Shown here: positions 49,937-60,765 of the stretch, in pieces | How positions within the stretch are numbered: position 1 is the first letter of the stretch | Layout: every line of letters starts with the position of its first letter | Source of the DNA: Paracentrotus lividus | Taxonomy: Eukaryota > Echinodermata > Echinoidea > Camarodonta > Echinidae | Direction of reading: 5' to 3' | DNA: 64,000 nt | Assembly: GCA_940671915.1 (NCBI GenBank) | Contig: CALNVZ010003425.1 | Coordinates: 37,632,935-37,696,934 of the forward strand | Made by a program: the position numbers and the translations under genes | Notes under the pieces: generated by a model | The model's input: only the letters and a program-made list of their open reading frames with translations | Databases searched by the model: none | Told to the model about the DNA's origin: nothing

Positions 49937-50099
49937 TCATTTTATTGAGAGCTTTCCAGGCTATTGCCCTCCTGATCTTGACATCAGTTTCGGTGTGAAT
50001 TTACCCATGATCCCAGGTATTTAAAAGCCCTCTACCTCTTTTAGGGCATTACCTGACCTTGTCCTCAGTAGTCATGTTCTGGTACATTGTATGTCATAA

Positions 50100-50860
50100 A
50101 CTCTGTTTTTCTGAGTTAAGTCAAGCCCAACCTTGCTACATTCTACTTCTATCCTTTGCAGAAGTTGTTGAGCCTCGTCGATCTGATTGCTTAACAGGCA
50201 GATGTCGTCAGCAAAATTAAATCTGTAATTCTGACTGCTTGGACTCTTCTAGATCTTCTTGGAGTTACATATAAATCTAAGCTCAGCTCCTGGACCTATC
50301 TGTAGCTGTCTCAGAGCATAGTCGAGAACTATAATAAAGAGGAAGGGTGCAAGAGTATCTCCTTGCAGGACTCCTGCGAAAATGTTAAATTCTTCCGTCT
50401 CTCCATCTGGTGTTACAACTTTAGCCCTTGTGTTGTTAGTGTACATGTTGTTAATTGGCATTTAGTAGATTTGGTGGTATACCGTATAGGCTTTTAGTAT
50501 TTTCACATCTCTTCTTGCGATGGATTGAATCGAAAGCTTTCTTGAAGTCAACAAATGTCAGCACCGCAGACAGGTTGTTCAGCTTTACCTCTTCGATGAT
50601 GCGTCTAAGAGCCAGGATTTGAGCAACCGTGGTTCTACCTCGCCTAAATCCGTTCTGATTGATTCTCAGTTCTGGATCAATAGCTTCTCTTATCCGGTTA
50701 AGTATCATGCGATTGAATAACTTTGCAATGATACACGTCAAGCTGATTCCTCTGTAGTTATCGGTATTGGAGAGATTACCCTTCTTGGGGACTGGTATGA
50801 TGTTTAGAGAGTGACCACTGCTGAGGTTTCTTGTTCTCTATCAACACCTTGTTACATATT
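50100..50860 (-). pseudogene. LINE reverse transcriptase fragments
   Basis: Minus-strand pieces in RT order: PVPKKGNLSNTDNYRGISLT (around 50790-50730), NQNGFRRGRTTVAQILALRR, LTFVDFKKAFDSIHR (catalytic block A Asp), a frameshift near 50455, AGVLQGDTLAPFLFIIVLDY (block B), then FNFADDICLLSNQIDEAQQL (block C, FADD catalytic Asp pair near 50190-50215). Catalytic residues can still be seen but stops and frameshifts interrupt the frame. Reaction in intact elements: target-primed reverse transcription. Confidence 0.88.
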
Positions 50861-51454
50861 TTGATGAACAACTCGTCAGATCACAGCTCTTAAATACTCA
50901 GGGGGATGTTATCTGGCCCTGCACTCTTGCCTTGCCTCAAAGAAGACTTTGCCTTTTCATATTCTCCTTTTGTGAAGGGACCATCTTCTATTCCGAGGTC
51001 TTCAAACAGTTGGTACTTCCTTGTCAGTGTCCGGTGTATGAGCTGGTGTGCCTAGCAATCTTCTGAAAGTGGTTATACCAGGTACTCACTCTCTCCTCTG
51101 GACTTGCCCCAGCACCTGGCCTTCTTTTGATGTTTTCCTTCGGTGATCTCATTAATTACTCTCCAAGCCTCTCCGTACTGGCCAGACACCATTGACATTC
51201 TGTATTCTGGTCTATTTTCTCCCTCACGTCCTTCTCCTTCAATGTGTTATATGTTTCATACAACTTTTCCTTAGCCTCCTTCAAGAGTATGTTGTCTTCC
51301 TCTAAGCCTGTCGAGGTGATTTTGACTAGCCTCCTTCATTTTTTGCTCTTGCCTCAGTCACGTCTGGATGTTTGGAGTACAGCTCTCTTTTAGTGTGTGT
51401 TTTCCTGGGTACACAGGCCATCATTGCAGCCTTGTTTGCTTCCACCGAATCTGC

Positions 51455-52420
51455 TCAATAGCATGTTCTTGTTGGATTTTCTTCGATGTTAAGAATCTCG
51501 AAACGATTTCTCACCTCAACTGTATATTGATCTTGTAAATTAGGATTCACAGAAAATTTATTCCAGTCAAACTTTGTTCGCTGTTTTGCCTTCGGGACAC
51601 GAAGACTCAATCTGACTCTCATAGACACAATTCTGTGGTCTGAACCCACTGTGCAGAAGGTGTTGTATGGTTCTGCATTCAGGACGCTGTTCCACCACTT
51701 CCGTCTCACTAAAATGTAGTCAAGTTGACGTTTCATACCTGTGCCCCTGTCAGATAAGTCCATCTTTTACCTGTTTTGCTTCCTGAACTGGGTATAGCTG
51801 CTAGTAGACTATGCTGCTGTCATAATCTCTGGCCAGAAGTTCTCCATTTCTATTTGTTTTATGCATTCCAGGTGAATGAAGCATCTTCCGTTCCTAGTCT
51901 AGCATTAAATCCCCTAGGACTGCCAGAAGTTGTGTGCAGAACCCCACGGATTACATCACTCAGATCATCATAATAATTCTCGACGACTTCTTCTGGAGAT
52001 GTATTGTTGGTGAGGTATGTGACTATCACTGTGGTGACGGGATTACTGTCAAACTCGGCAAACTAGGATCCTATCGGAGTGTCGTGTTGCTCTGCGCAAA
52101 GCTTTCCTCGCACGAGTACTGAGTAGAAGTCCTATCCTCCAACTGATGCCTGAGACTGGTTCCTCCATGCTGAAGCTGTAATGAGATATTGACCTTCCAG
52201 TGCTTGCTGAATACAACTGGACCTCATGTACTCTCTCTGTGTTCTTGGATACCTAGGATCTCGATCCCACATGATTCAAAGCAGTGAGCTATCTCACTTG
52301 CTCTCACTTCTTCTCTTGCTTGTGTTAGCATTGAAGGTTGCCATTATGAATGGCTTCCTACAACGCAAAAGTGCTTCAGAACGAGCACTGTTTTCAGACA
52401 AACCCTCCAGGAGGGTTTAA
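51455..52420 (-). pseudogene. LINE EEP endonuclease fragments
   Basis: Minus strand: around 52250 GIEILGIQEHR (the catalytic Glu region after a MATFNANTS-like start near 52345), around 52020-51970 TVIVTYLTNNTSPEEVVENY, and at 51455-51763 RQLDYILVRRKWWNSVLN then GSDHRIVSMRVRLSLR, matching the D-x-x and SDH motifs of the exonuclease-endonuclease-phosphatase fold that nicks target DNA. Reading frames shift several times. Confidence 0.8.
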
Positions 52421-52900
52421 GGGCCCATCGTCATTTGTCGACTTCCTGTAGCAGGTCGACCAGTACTTCTATCGTCTGCAGAGCTCCTGTGGACTCCGCC
52501 ACTGGAAATATAGGCTTTGAAATAACTGAACTATTCATAATTAAGGTCTTTACTATGCTGTGATGCAGGTCATCTAATCAAAGGGGGCGCAACTCCTCCA
52601 ATGATGATGGTTGACCGGTGGTGACCGGACGGTCACTCATACGCTCTTTGCCGTATGGAGAAGCGTTGCTTACAAGATACGCCGAGCCCACCATCATGGC
52701 TCCCTATTTAACCATAAGTGGGACCTATTATTAGGGATGGTTCCCTGGGAACTGTCGGGTAGTAGAGCGTGTTCCACACGCCGGTGGGTCATACATACCC
52801 TAGACTACTGAGGGGTTCCCACCCCGAGAACACGTCTGCATTGCTGCATTTTGCTACTCCCGACCGCAAAGTCGGTTCCCCGACTTTACCTCAAAAGTCC

Positions 52901-53584
52901 TCATTAAATAAATAAAAAGTGACATAATATTTGTAATTTATAGCTGTGATCAAGAGTGCAGATAAAAATGATCCAAGGCAACACCCTACTTAAAAAAGAA
53001 AAGAGAATGAAAGTGCCTGAATCTCACTGCACCGTTCTCCAGCAATTCAAGGAGTAAATCCGCTGGACATCATTCACAGGATGCTCTAGTAAGCCAGGAA
53101 GATAGACCCTACTTTCTATACGGCCATGAATAAAAATACCCAACCCTGAACACACTATGCACAAATATTCGACGTCACAATATATAATTGGTTGCGTCAC
53201 AAATAAAAGGTTTTGAAACGCTTGAATACGCAAACGTCACAATAATAATTTACGTCACAATGAAGTAAACATTAAATTACAGCGCATGAAAATATACCCA
53301 AATGAAGACGCTCATATTAATGCACGCTTCTTATTATGATACGCTTATTTTGAAAATTTGTTATTAATAATTTAGATAAAATTCACCCAAAAATCATACA
53401 AAATCAACCATTCCGCACAAATTCCTCAATCTTATGATAAACAAATATAATACTTGCATTCCTTGAGTTAATGTCACAAGTCCATATAAAATGTCCATAC
53501 ATTTCCAAATATTAAAGGTGCAAATTCCTTAAATCCGAGAGCCCAGAAAAAACACGTCTTCCCCCCCCCCCCCACCCTCCAAAA
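52901..53584. other. Interval with a reversed MITE scrap
   Basis: GCAAACGTCACAATAATAAT then TTACGTCACAAT (53229-53262) matches the inverse of 48535-48570. TGCGTCACAA and ACGTCACAAT recur four times in 53162-53265. No gene. Confidence 0.5.
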
Positions 53585-53838
53585 GGTGTATGGTATCAAA
53601 TATGTTCTTAAATTGCATCGAAATTAGTAAAATCTACTCTAATTTTCTCGGGATCTTCTCTTCTGTAGGCCTATTGATCCTGCGTACTCATTTTCTTCCC
53701 CTTACTAAAAAAATAATTAGGGCAAAATCTCATTTATATAAAGATACAATAGCCCCCTACCTGTTGAAATTTTCTTGTTGTTGCCAAGGTATTAAGAATA
53801 AAAAATAGATAAGATAATTTTCAGAATAACCTATTATC
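53585..53838 (+). mobile_element. TTATCTTATC MITE, internal fragment
   Basis: Collinear with 49030-49262: AGTAAAATCTACTCTAATTT, CTCGGGAT, TGTAGGCCTATTGATCCTGC, TTTTCTTGTTGTTGCCA, AAAATAGATAAGATAATTTT. Confidence 0.8.
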
Positions 53839-54890
53839 CAACGAACGTAGAGGGCGTCAACAGCTTCGCGTGTTGCTCTAAGGAAGGCCAACTCCGCTCT
53901 ATTTTTGTGACAAGAAAAAAATAGAGCGGTCGTTTTTCGATGTTGTAGATTTGACAAAAGGACAAGAAATACAGATTTTTTAAAATTCATTTATGTATCA
54001 AAAAATATATATTGAACTCAAAATATATAATTTTTATTTTGTTTAATACTTTTAAAAAAATTAGGTAAAAAATATCTAAAATTTAGAAAACATTCTTTAT
54101 TTGTATATAACGAAAATAAAGTTATTGGCGAGGTTGACAACTTTCAAAGGAAATATTTCGCTGTGAAACTGCAAGGTACACTTTATCGTCTGCTATGCTG
54201 GCTGTTGAAGAGTTGGATAAGAAGTAACGTTAAAACTGCAGGAATATGAAGGTCAGATTCTATTTTTTTTTTCTTTTTACCGAGAAATAGATACGTGAAG
54301 GTTTTTGTCGAACGCTTAGATCTTACGTTATCGTTAGACTAGATTTCTAGTAAAAACAGAGTAAAGTCAGTGACGGTACGTACTGATCGACATTCCCGGT
54401 ATAGACGTTAGGCCTAAGTAACTAATGTTACGCAGCCGGCTACGCCGGGCGACAACTAACCTGACATAGACCCTAGCTAGGCCTAACAACATGTCTGTTA
54501 AAAGTTTAAAATGTCAATGTCAATGGATTTAGATCTTTTAACGTTACTTAGATCTAACAGTTAGATCTAGATCTAGATCTATTTGTTTCTGATGACTGGG
54601 GCATCAATTTCCTTAGGAGTCGGGGCATCATCACCTCTTTCCCGGAAAAACAAGTCAAGTCTTAAAAAAAAGAAAAAAAGTTAGGCCTTAGCCTGGGGCT
54701 TAGGCTTAGACTTAGTTAGGGTGCCTAGTTGGCGTCTCTTCTCGGGGTTTAGTTGAAAAGCAGAACCTAAATTTTAAAGCAGAACAACTTCTCTAACGAG
54801 GTAAAATTCGACAGAATCTCAGAGATCATCATCAACTTCAAGTTAAACTTAACGTTAACGTTAGATCTAACTTTAGTCTTACTCTATCAT
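53839..54890. other. Interval with hairpin and AACGTTAGATCT words
   Basis: CCGCTCTATTTTT (53894-53906) pairs with AAAAATAGAGCGG (ending 53929). From 54310 on, words such as AACGTTA, TTAGATCTAA and an AGATCT tandem (54563-54582) are frequent; they continue beyond the next MITE to 55570. A regulatory or 5' gene region is possible but unproven. Confidence 0.4.
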
Positions 54891-54901
54891 ACATAGTCAT
54901 A

Positions 54902-55482
54902 TAACCGACCAGCCCCCGTCGCGAAGCGACGGAACATGACGAACAGTAGAGACATATTTGGCGAAGTTTTGAAAAATACTATACTACTGACCACAATTTC
55001 GTGGTCAAAAATACCTTATTTGAATTCATACTCACATTGAATCAAATCTTTGAAGTTTTTTCTCGAATTGGTGACATCTGCGAATGTTTCACATGAAGTA
55101 ATCAACTAATAATGTAGAAAAATACAGGAAAATTGAGTCCATCAACGTATATTTCTCCGTGCGTGCGTTGTCTTCGCCATACGTCTTCGCACAGTAAAAT
55201 GACGTCATAGAAAATGCAGCGATGGCACCAACACTATGAGAAGAGACAAGGCCAACGGAAAATTCAATTTGGTAAGTCAAGAAGCTCTTATATACTTTCA
55301 TTTTTAGTCGTTGTTACGCGTGAAACATCATAGAAACCTTACAACAACATTTTAACATTAGATTGATTAAATTGACCAGTTATAATCACCTAGAGCGCTC
55401 ATCATCGCTGATTATTTCGCTGTAAATGGAGGTGGTGGAAGTACAGCCCCGTCGCCTTCGGCAACGGGGCTGTGTATAGTTA
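54902..55482. mobile_element. MITE with 11-bp flanking duplication and hairpin ends
   Basis: ACATAGTCATA stands at 54891-54901 and 55483-55493. Left end TAACCGACCAGCCCCCGTCG, with CCGTCGCGAAGCGACGG as a hairpin; right end inverted TAACTATACACAGCCCCGTT, with a hairpin ACAGCCCCGTCGCC/GGCAACGGGGCTGT. Non-coding interior. The long duplication (8-11 bp) fits hAT or MULE-like integration. Confidence 0.8.
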
Positions 55483-55679
55483 ACATAGTCATAGCGTTAC
55501 CGTTAGATCTAACGTTAAAATTCTAACGACAACGTAGTAAGTTAGACCCTTAACTAAATTAGGCCTTACGTTAGAATCTACTCTGTTTACGAAGCTGACG
55601 ATATCATCCAGGGCCTTGGCCTCATTTTTAATGATCTGACGATATAGGAGGCTTCCTTGGAGTTTCTTAGGCTCGAGCA

Positions 55680-55992
55680 GCTGAGCTGTCAAGGCAAGCT
55701 ATAGCCCCGGGCCCCGCTAGGCTAGGAAATTCAGCTCGACAGACCCAAGCCAGGTGATCACGCTAGTGTCGCCGTGCGCCGTGGGCAGGGTTGGCAAGGA
55801 GGGGGCGCGGCGGGGTAGCTGCAGCAGCAGCTAGCTAGCTCAGCTGCTCCAGCCGTGATCAGATAGGCCTACATGCACTTCACCTGCGCCGGGGGCTTAG
55901 GCGCAAGGGCGGTTGGCGCTGCGCTGGCTATGCAAGCTAGTAGCTGCGCGTCAGCGCAGCGCTCATGCACACACGTGTGTATGCGGCTCAGC
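55680..55992. promoter_or_regulatory. CpG/GC-rich block, possible promoter
   Basis: GC-rich DNA with GGGGGCGCGGCGGGG, GCGCCGGGGGC, GCGCTGCGCTGG and CAGCAGCAGCTAGCTAGCTC. It contrasts sharply with neighbours and is cut off by the reversed MITE from 55996. It could be a promoter/CpG island. A short frame (55873-56064) runs out into the MITE and is not credible as a gene. Confidence 0.35.
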
Positions 55993-55995
55993 TCA

Positions 55996-56908
55996 GGCTC
56001 AGCCAAAAATTTTTCGGAATACCAATTTTGTCTTAACTCTGAGATACAAGAGTATTTGTCTTAAGATATGTTTCATCTTAAGACAAATATTCTTGTATCT
56101 CAGAGATAAGACAAAATCCGTATTCCGAAAATGATCTTATCTTTTCTCTTATCTTTTCTTGTAAGTTCGCGGAGCGCGCATGATGTCAGAGCTGTTTTGC
56201 GTAAAGTTAGACACCGGCGCACAAATATTTCTGTGCGCAAGATAAAATCTTGAGATAATAGGTATTCTGAAAATTATCTTGTCTATTTTTTTTATCTTAA
56301 CTACCTTGGCAACAACAAGAAAATTTACAAGAGGTAGGGGGCTATTGTATCTCAATGATAACTGCGAATTTGCCCTAATTAATCTTTTAGTAAGGGTAAG
56401 ATAATGAGTATGCAGGGTCAACAGGCCTTCATAAGAAACATCCCGAAGAAATTAGAGTAGATTTTGCTTATTTGTTGCCATTTACGACCTCATCCGAAAT
56501 GATACACATTTTCATTTTATGGGCTTTTTTGTTGAGAAAACCCAGAAGAAACGTCACAAAAGAATAAATTTTACGTCATAAAGAAAATTTAGCTTGCAGA
56601 CGAAAGCGCACAAATCGCGCAAGATTAAACTACGCCTAATGTTAATGGTGCGCGAAGCGCATCTTAATATTTTTAAAGAAGGGGCACTTCGATTGGTTGA
56701 CCTAAGTATTTAAAACCTTTAATGATTCGTTGATGGTAAAAAATTGGGCGTGAACGGGGCATGACAGAGATAATATAAGGGTGGTCCTTAGAGAGATAAG
56801 ATAATTTTCGGAATACGTCTTAAGCCATATATTAGCGGTCTATTATCTTTTGAGATAAGATAAAAGATAAGATAAAAGATAAGACAATTTTCAGAATACC
56901 GGCCCAGG
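55996..56908 (-). mobile_element. TTATCTTATC MITE, reversed full-length copy
   Basis: Inverse of 48620-49468, ending CCGGCCCAGG. At its inner end AAGATATGTTTCATCTTAAG plus surroundings form an additional inverted duplication of about 50 bp (56038-56105), absent from the forward copy. Confidence 0.82.
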
Positions 56909-57275
56909 CCTCTAAGAATGATATTTTGTCACTGTATGCACCATAATAGCAACATGAGGTCGCTACTGGCTCAAAAATAAGTACAGGATACCCAGTTTAA
57001 ATAATATCTCTTTTGTTATACACTTCGCAACAAACCTGGAAGATATGAAAAAGTTTTATACTGTTTTGACAAAGTAAAGGTGATTTTAACTCGTTTGTTG
57101 AAATCGCGAGGTCAAATAGAAAACATAATTAAGAACTGCAAGGCTCCGTAGAAAAAAAGTAAGCACATGAACCTATATTATTTTTGGCATTTTAGGTATA
57201 CAAAGATACCAAGGTAACTCTGTGCTAAATTTGGTAAAAATGACATGGATTTCATTTTAACTGCGCAACGTCCTT
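56909..57275. repeat. Tandem-type repeat T, right part
   Basis: GCCTCTAAGAATGATATTTT through GTAACTCTGTGCT matches 47865-48186. It then continues into AAATTTGGTAAAAATGACAT, which corresponds to 47786-47830 of the left part, confirming the tandem phase. Confidence 0.8.
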
Positions 57276-57429
57276 AAAGGGTAGCCATTTTAATAGTTTA
57301 GGTGGGTTGAGAATGGCATAATAAATATTAAATTCTAGTAAAGGGACCAAAGTATGGCATTGAAACCCAAACCTTTAGATTCGCAGTCCCTTGACCAACC
57401 CGCTACACCGCAGCATCTCCTTGTTACTG

Positions 57430-57685
57430 TATCCCTGCTGGAAAAACACAGAGTAAATCACAGTGTGTCCAAACTGTGAAAACACAGTGAAAATGGGCCA
57501 ATTCCACACAGTCGTCACATTGTGAAGGACTTGGACACTTTATTCACAGAGTCGACTGTGTGGATTTGGCCCATTGTAATAGTGTCGGTATTGGAAACGG
57601 TACGGCACAATGCGAACACACTGTGTCATAGTGTGTTCACACTGTGTCATCACTGTGGGACGCTGTGTTTTTTCCTGGAGGGATA
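57430..57685. mobile_element. Palindromic CACAGTGTG MITE, copy 3 (best ends)
   Basis: Left TATCCCTGCTGGAAAAACAC, right inverted TATCCCTCCAGGAAAAAACA; TA lies at each outer edge. The inside has repeated CACACTGTG/CACAGTGTG words in both orientations and GACTGTGTGGATTTGGCCCA. About 256 bp, able to fold on itself. Non-coding. Confidence 0.8.
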
Positions 57686-59066
57686 CCTAGTATTTTTAAG
57701 TATAACCAATTCAATGATCATGAAAGAAAAGAATATGAAACTCATTCAAACTTTACCCCTTCAAGACGATGCCATTTCTTCAGAAATAAAATGGCGGGAA
57801 ATCAGGAGCAGACGGTTGAAAATTTATCTGATTGATGCGAGATCGATAGCAGGACAATTTCATCTTATATCATTGCATTACGAGTGAGTGACATACGAAG
57901 CATCGGGTGAAATGCATCCTCACGATTCCTCTCCCTTTCCGACACCTACCGTGCCTCAAGCTGAATAGAAACGAAAACAATTCTAAATCTTTTCATCTCC
58001 ATGTTCGCACAAAATAATGATTATAATCGGATAGAAATCATGGATCAGCAGATCCGTTATCAACAATAAAATATATTTAAAAAGGAAATTGAAACGATTT
58101 TCTTGCTACGAACTTTATTACCTTGTTTTGATTTTGTAAAATCTCAGTTTGCATACCTTCCTACGGTTTTAGGGGTTAAATGGTTAAATTATTGCACGCA
58201 AGACACTTACACTTTGTCAGTTTTGTGCAATTTCGCAGTTTGAGTTTTCTTTCTTTCAGTGTTATCTTCCCAGTCATGCTTGGGCCCTGTCTTTTTTGCG
58301 GTTTTTACTTCGTTTATGGCTTTTATTCGTTTTTTATGACATTTATAAAATACCATAACAGAGCAAATTAACTTCGTAAAAGGGTTGGAAATGCGCCGTA
58401 TAACCGGAAACCTACGTTCCTGGTTGTCACGTTTGATTTGATGTTTTATTTTATTTGATTTTTATTCTGCATTCATAGAAGCACAACATTTTTGTTCGAT
58501 GACAAAGTTAAATTAGATAAGATAATGAACTTTCTGCCAATGAATCAGGATCAAAATAATTCTGTAACAAACAATTATTTACATGAAATACTAAATTGTC
58601 AAAATATTTAAAGAATACTTCGCCAAAGCATTACGAATCATTTTTGTCGAAGAAGGACTCTCAAGATAAGCAAAATACTTGAGAGTATGACAGTTCCTGA
58701 TAAAACTAATGAAAAGATTTATACCATTATTCTACAGGATGTTCTGGAGTACATGATTGATTGCAAATCTGTACCCAAAGGTTGCCGATTTCAGAGTGGA
58801 TTTACAATCATTGTTACATGTGCCATAATTGATATTGATTTAAGAGCAAGCTCGTTGTGAGCATGATGAGTGGAGTCATCAGTGCGATTGCTATACAAAA
58901 GAACTAATATTAACCCATGGCTAATGCTTGGCTTGAATTAAACGTGCTCGATGGTAGAAGAAAAAAAGGAAGGAAATTTTCAGAAATAGTTTAAAAATAA
59001 AAAATAAATAACCAGGGGAGATATCGGGATATCAGGGCAGCTATGTTTAGATAAGAGCCAAGAGAA
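57686..59066. other. AT-rich interval, nothing recognised
   Basis: Short unbiased frames only; none recognised. Confidence 0.5.
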
Positions 59067-59353
59067 CACTGCAAAAATGCATTTACAGCAAAATGTCAGC
59101 AGAATTGCCATATCTTGTGTGTAAAATTAAAAATGTTTCTTTTTCTTCTGCAAATATCTACCGGAGAGATACAAAATATGCATCAGGACTTACACATTTG
59201 ATCTGTTTTAACTAAATATGTAGGCATACGCTATAGAAATTAACATCAATACTGTTAAAAAAAAAAAATACATTTTATGGCGACCTTGTTGACATCAATT
59301 CGCTGTAAAAACACAGATTTCTTGCATTTTTTTTTTTTTTTTTTTTTACAGTG
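59067..59353. mobile_element. MITE with CACTGCAAAAA / TTTTTACAGTG ends
   Basis: Left CACTGCAAAAATGCATTTAC, right a T-run then TTTTACAGTG. TACAGC words occur inside. Related in ends to 21317-21557, diverged; the T-run of about 25 bases is at 59323-59347. Confidence 0.6.
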
Positions 59354-59599
59354 AAGAATCATGTACCGCTCAAAGACGCACTCCATGTCACAATGCAAAT
59401 AGCCTTATAAATTTAGTTGACACGAGTCCTGTGTCATATGACTGCGGAACCTGAGGAATAATGCCTTACTATAGGCCTAAGCGACAATGTTTAGAACCAT
59501 TATATCATGAACGAAATGGATATTCATATTTCCCTTTCTTTGAGCCAATGAGTAAACAATATTCTGGGCTTTCCTTAATCTGTAAAACCTTACTTGGGT

Positions 59600-60080
59600 G
59601 ATATTTCGGTTGCAGCTCGTTTTCCCGAAGGTTCGGTTGTCAGGAGGTTCGTATTCCCGAGGTTCGTCTTTCCAACATATCCAAACACGTAAATTTCCTA
59701 TACCTGGGTGTTCGTTTGCACCGAAAATGAAATAAGGTTCGTTCGTCCGAACATTTGATGCATTTGTCCGAGGGTTCATTCGTCAGAAAATGAAAACGGG
59801 TTAGTTTTTCTAAAGGTTCTGTCTTCCGAAAATGAAATAGGGTTCATTCGTAAAAAGATCAAATAGGGATCACTCGAAAATTTTGGACGAGTGAACCCTT
59901 TTTCATTTTCGGACGAATGTTCTCTGTTTCATTTTCGGACAAATGAACCCTATTTCATTTTTGGACGAATGAACCTTCGGAACAACGAGCCCTATTTCAT
60001 TTTCGGACAAACGAATATTCGGCACATCAAACCTTTGGACAAACGGACCTTCGGAACAACGAAACGACCTGATATTTCGT
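59600..60080. mobile_element. Palindromic element of TTTTCGGACGAATGAACC repeats
   Basis: The left half has GAAAATGAAATAGGGTTCAT-type units, the right half the inverse ATGAACCCTATTTCATTTTC; the centre is near 59880. Units are about 25-31 bp, four to five per arm. Outer ends are diverged inverted repeats (TTTCCCGAAGGTTCG versus, inverted, TGTTCCGAAGGTCCG). Frames on both strands translate the repeats and are not genes. Confidence 0.75.
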
Positions 60081-60765
60081 ATTATATTTGCAGTCTTCAT
60101 GACATGTCAGCTGATTTCACTTGGTTTCTCGTTTCTTGTAAAAAGAAACGTTTCAATAGGAATAACGTGAATCCCCGGTGAGCAGTATATTGTTTGAATC
60201 TTTCCCATGTGGGTACCCATGATCTTGATGACAACCCTGACCTTTACATATACTGCAGTGTGAATCAACTGATTACCTACACAAATCGTAACAAAAACAG
60301 ACTTTCTGAACCAAGTGATTAGTGTATTACCACAGTCACATATCCACTGTGGGAACACGTACAGCGAGTATAGGAAGCAGCAGATTTTGCCATTTTTATA
60401 CGAGCTGTATCATACCGGGAAAATGGCAAAAACGGCTGTTTTATATGGGCCAGTGATAATGTGACTGTAGCATATAACGAGCGCTCCAATTAACATTGCG
60501 CTGACTGCTGACATTCACTCTTATATACAGTTAGGCGCCTGTATATGGGTTTGCAATGAATGATGTATTAAAACTTCTCTTCTTAAAGGTGCACTTTATT
60601 ATATTCATATCCAACAGACCTGACCTGCTTTATTTCTCACATGAATTTATTAAATGTACTTTTTTGTTGAAATTTTAACCTTTTTTTTTCAGTTTTAAAG
60701 AGAAAATAGACTAAAGCCGTCTTCAAATTGTCTTTGTAAACGCGAGTGAGGAAACAAACTTCGCG
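60081..60765. other. Interval, nothing recognised
   Basis: Contains a small inverted pair around GCAAAAACGGCTG/CAGATTTTGCC (60382-60435); no gene. Confidence 0.45.

Larger units (their letters stand above)
49467..52900 (-). mobile_element. LINE (EEP endonuclease + RT), degraded, minus strand
   Basis: Full-length-like order on the minus strand: leader (about 52900-52370), apurinic-type endonuclease, reverse transcriptase, then a C-terminal domain. The 3' end is only a few bases after the last codons and forms a hairpin (GGTCGGC...GCCGAGACC on plus, 49467-49488). The leader contains AAAGTCGGTTCCCCGACTTT (52868-52887), another hairpin. Protein pieces lie in at least two frames with stops between, so it is dead. 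The clade resembles RTE-like or related single-ORF EEP LINEs of marine invertebrates; not resolved. It sits inside the composite at the end of a MITE. Confidence 0.88.
48206..56908. mobile_element. 8.7-kb composite bounded by inverted MITEs
   Basis: Left CCTGGGCCGGTATTCTGAAA (48206) and right, inverted, CCTGGGCCGGTATTCTGAAA (56908). Inside: MITE copies at 48206-48610 and 48620-49468 (forward), a LINE (49467-52900), a MITE fragment (53585-53838), an 11-bp-TSD MITE, a CpG-rich block and a reversed MITE (55996-56908). The outside is the T repeat in the same orientation on both sides. Either the MITE pair moved the whole block, or one MITE was opened by many later events. Confidence 0.6.

Noticed and set aside
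49467-52900. Active LINE
   Set aside because: Endonuclease and RT are broken by several frameshifts and stops.
59477-60181. Frames with NEPYFIFG-type repeats
   Set aside because: They translate the palindromic TTTCGGACGAATGAACC minisatellite.
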